A DNA stretch of 64,000 bases, taken from NCBI RefSeq assembly GCF_008831285.2, contig NC_045138.2, positions 19,997,934 through 20,061,933 on the forward strand. Reading direction: 5' to 3'. Each line of letters begins with the position of its first letter. Position 1 is the first letter of the stretch. The notes under the pieces were generated by a model that saw nothing but the letters and a program-made list of their open reading frames with translations, was not told the origin of the DNA and did no database searches. Origin of the DNA: Nymphaea colorata. Lineage: Eukaryota; Streptophyta; Magnoliopsida; Nymphaeales; Nymphaeaceae. Made by a program: the position numbers and the translations under genes. Shown here piece after piece: positions 63,749-64,000 of this stretch.

Positions 63749-64000
63749 GTTTGCTGACTGTTACTAGTTCTCTTCTTTGTTCTTATGAACTCTGTTCCCT
63801 TATTGCAGGACAAATGTGTTAGATCACATTTTTATGAAATGCTGCAAGTTATTCTCATAATTTTGGCTTGCTCAATGATACTTCAGGTTCTCTGTGAATC
63901 TGAGAATACCAACCTTAGTTGGTGCTTATGGTTATCCTTAGCAGTAGATACAATAGATAAGCCATTTATTTATCAGAATCATCTTTTCTTTGTCTCCTGG

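Overview
The window is nuclear DNA of a flowering plant. Every recognisable gene is split by many short GT-AG introns. The spacers are AT-rich and full of microsatellites and short inverted-repeat transposons, and the protein set is land-plant: a TOUSLED kinase and plant GH3 beta-glucan exohydrolases. The sequence alone does not let me name the genus. I found no bacterial, organellar or viral segment, no tRNA or rRNA gene, no autonomous transposase or reverse transcriptase, and no clustered novel system.

Layout. 77-1433 (+) is the 3' end of a GH3 beta-glucosidase/exohydrolase whose 5' part lies off the left edge. 1434-22100 is about 20 kb of repeat-rich spacer with hAT-type MITEs, CTCGA-rich repeats, microsatellites and foldback repeats. 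22161-26934 (+) is a complete second GH3 gene (nine coding exons, 628 aa) with a TATA box and a 1.5 kb leader intron. 26935-31290 is spacer. 31291-45868 (-) is a complete TOUSLED (TSL) protein kinase gene that I could assemble as 18 coding exons encoding 697 aa. 46753-46994 is a Tourist-like MITE. 49063-53409 (+) is a four-exon eEF1A lysine methyltransferase (EEF1AKMT1/N6AMT2 family, 247 aa). 56020-58630 (+) is a complete SEC11 signal peptidase catalytic subunit (eight exons, 180 aa). 61270-63748 (+) is a tandem SEC11 paralogue whose last exon runs off the right edge.

The genes are housekeeping or developmental and do not form a pathway: cell-wall glucan hydrolysis (two GH3 copies), chromatin/S-phase kinase (TSL), translation-factor methylation (EEF1AKMT1) and ER signal-peptide removal (two SEC11 copies). 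Two of the families are local duplications.

The points most worth a second look are: a glutamate beside the catalytic serine in the second SEC11 copy; a GC-AG intron and a second in-frame start in the GH3 gene; a 25-nt TSL microexon coupled to a tandem acceptor; an 80-bp duplication that copies a TSL splice acceptor; two long foldback repeats; and a family of about 400-490 bp elements ending in GTCACAAATATC-like inverted repeats, with copies in introns of both TSL and SEC11.
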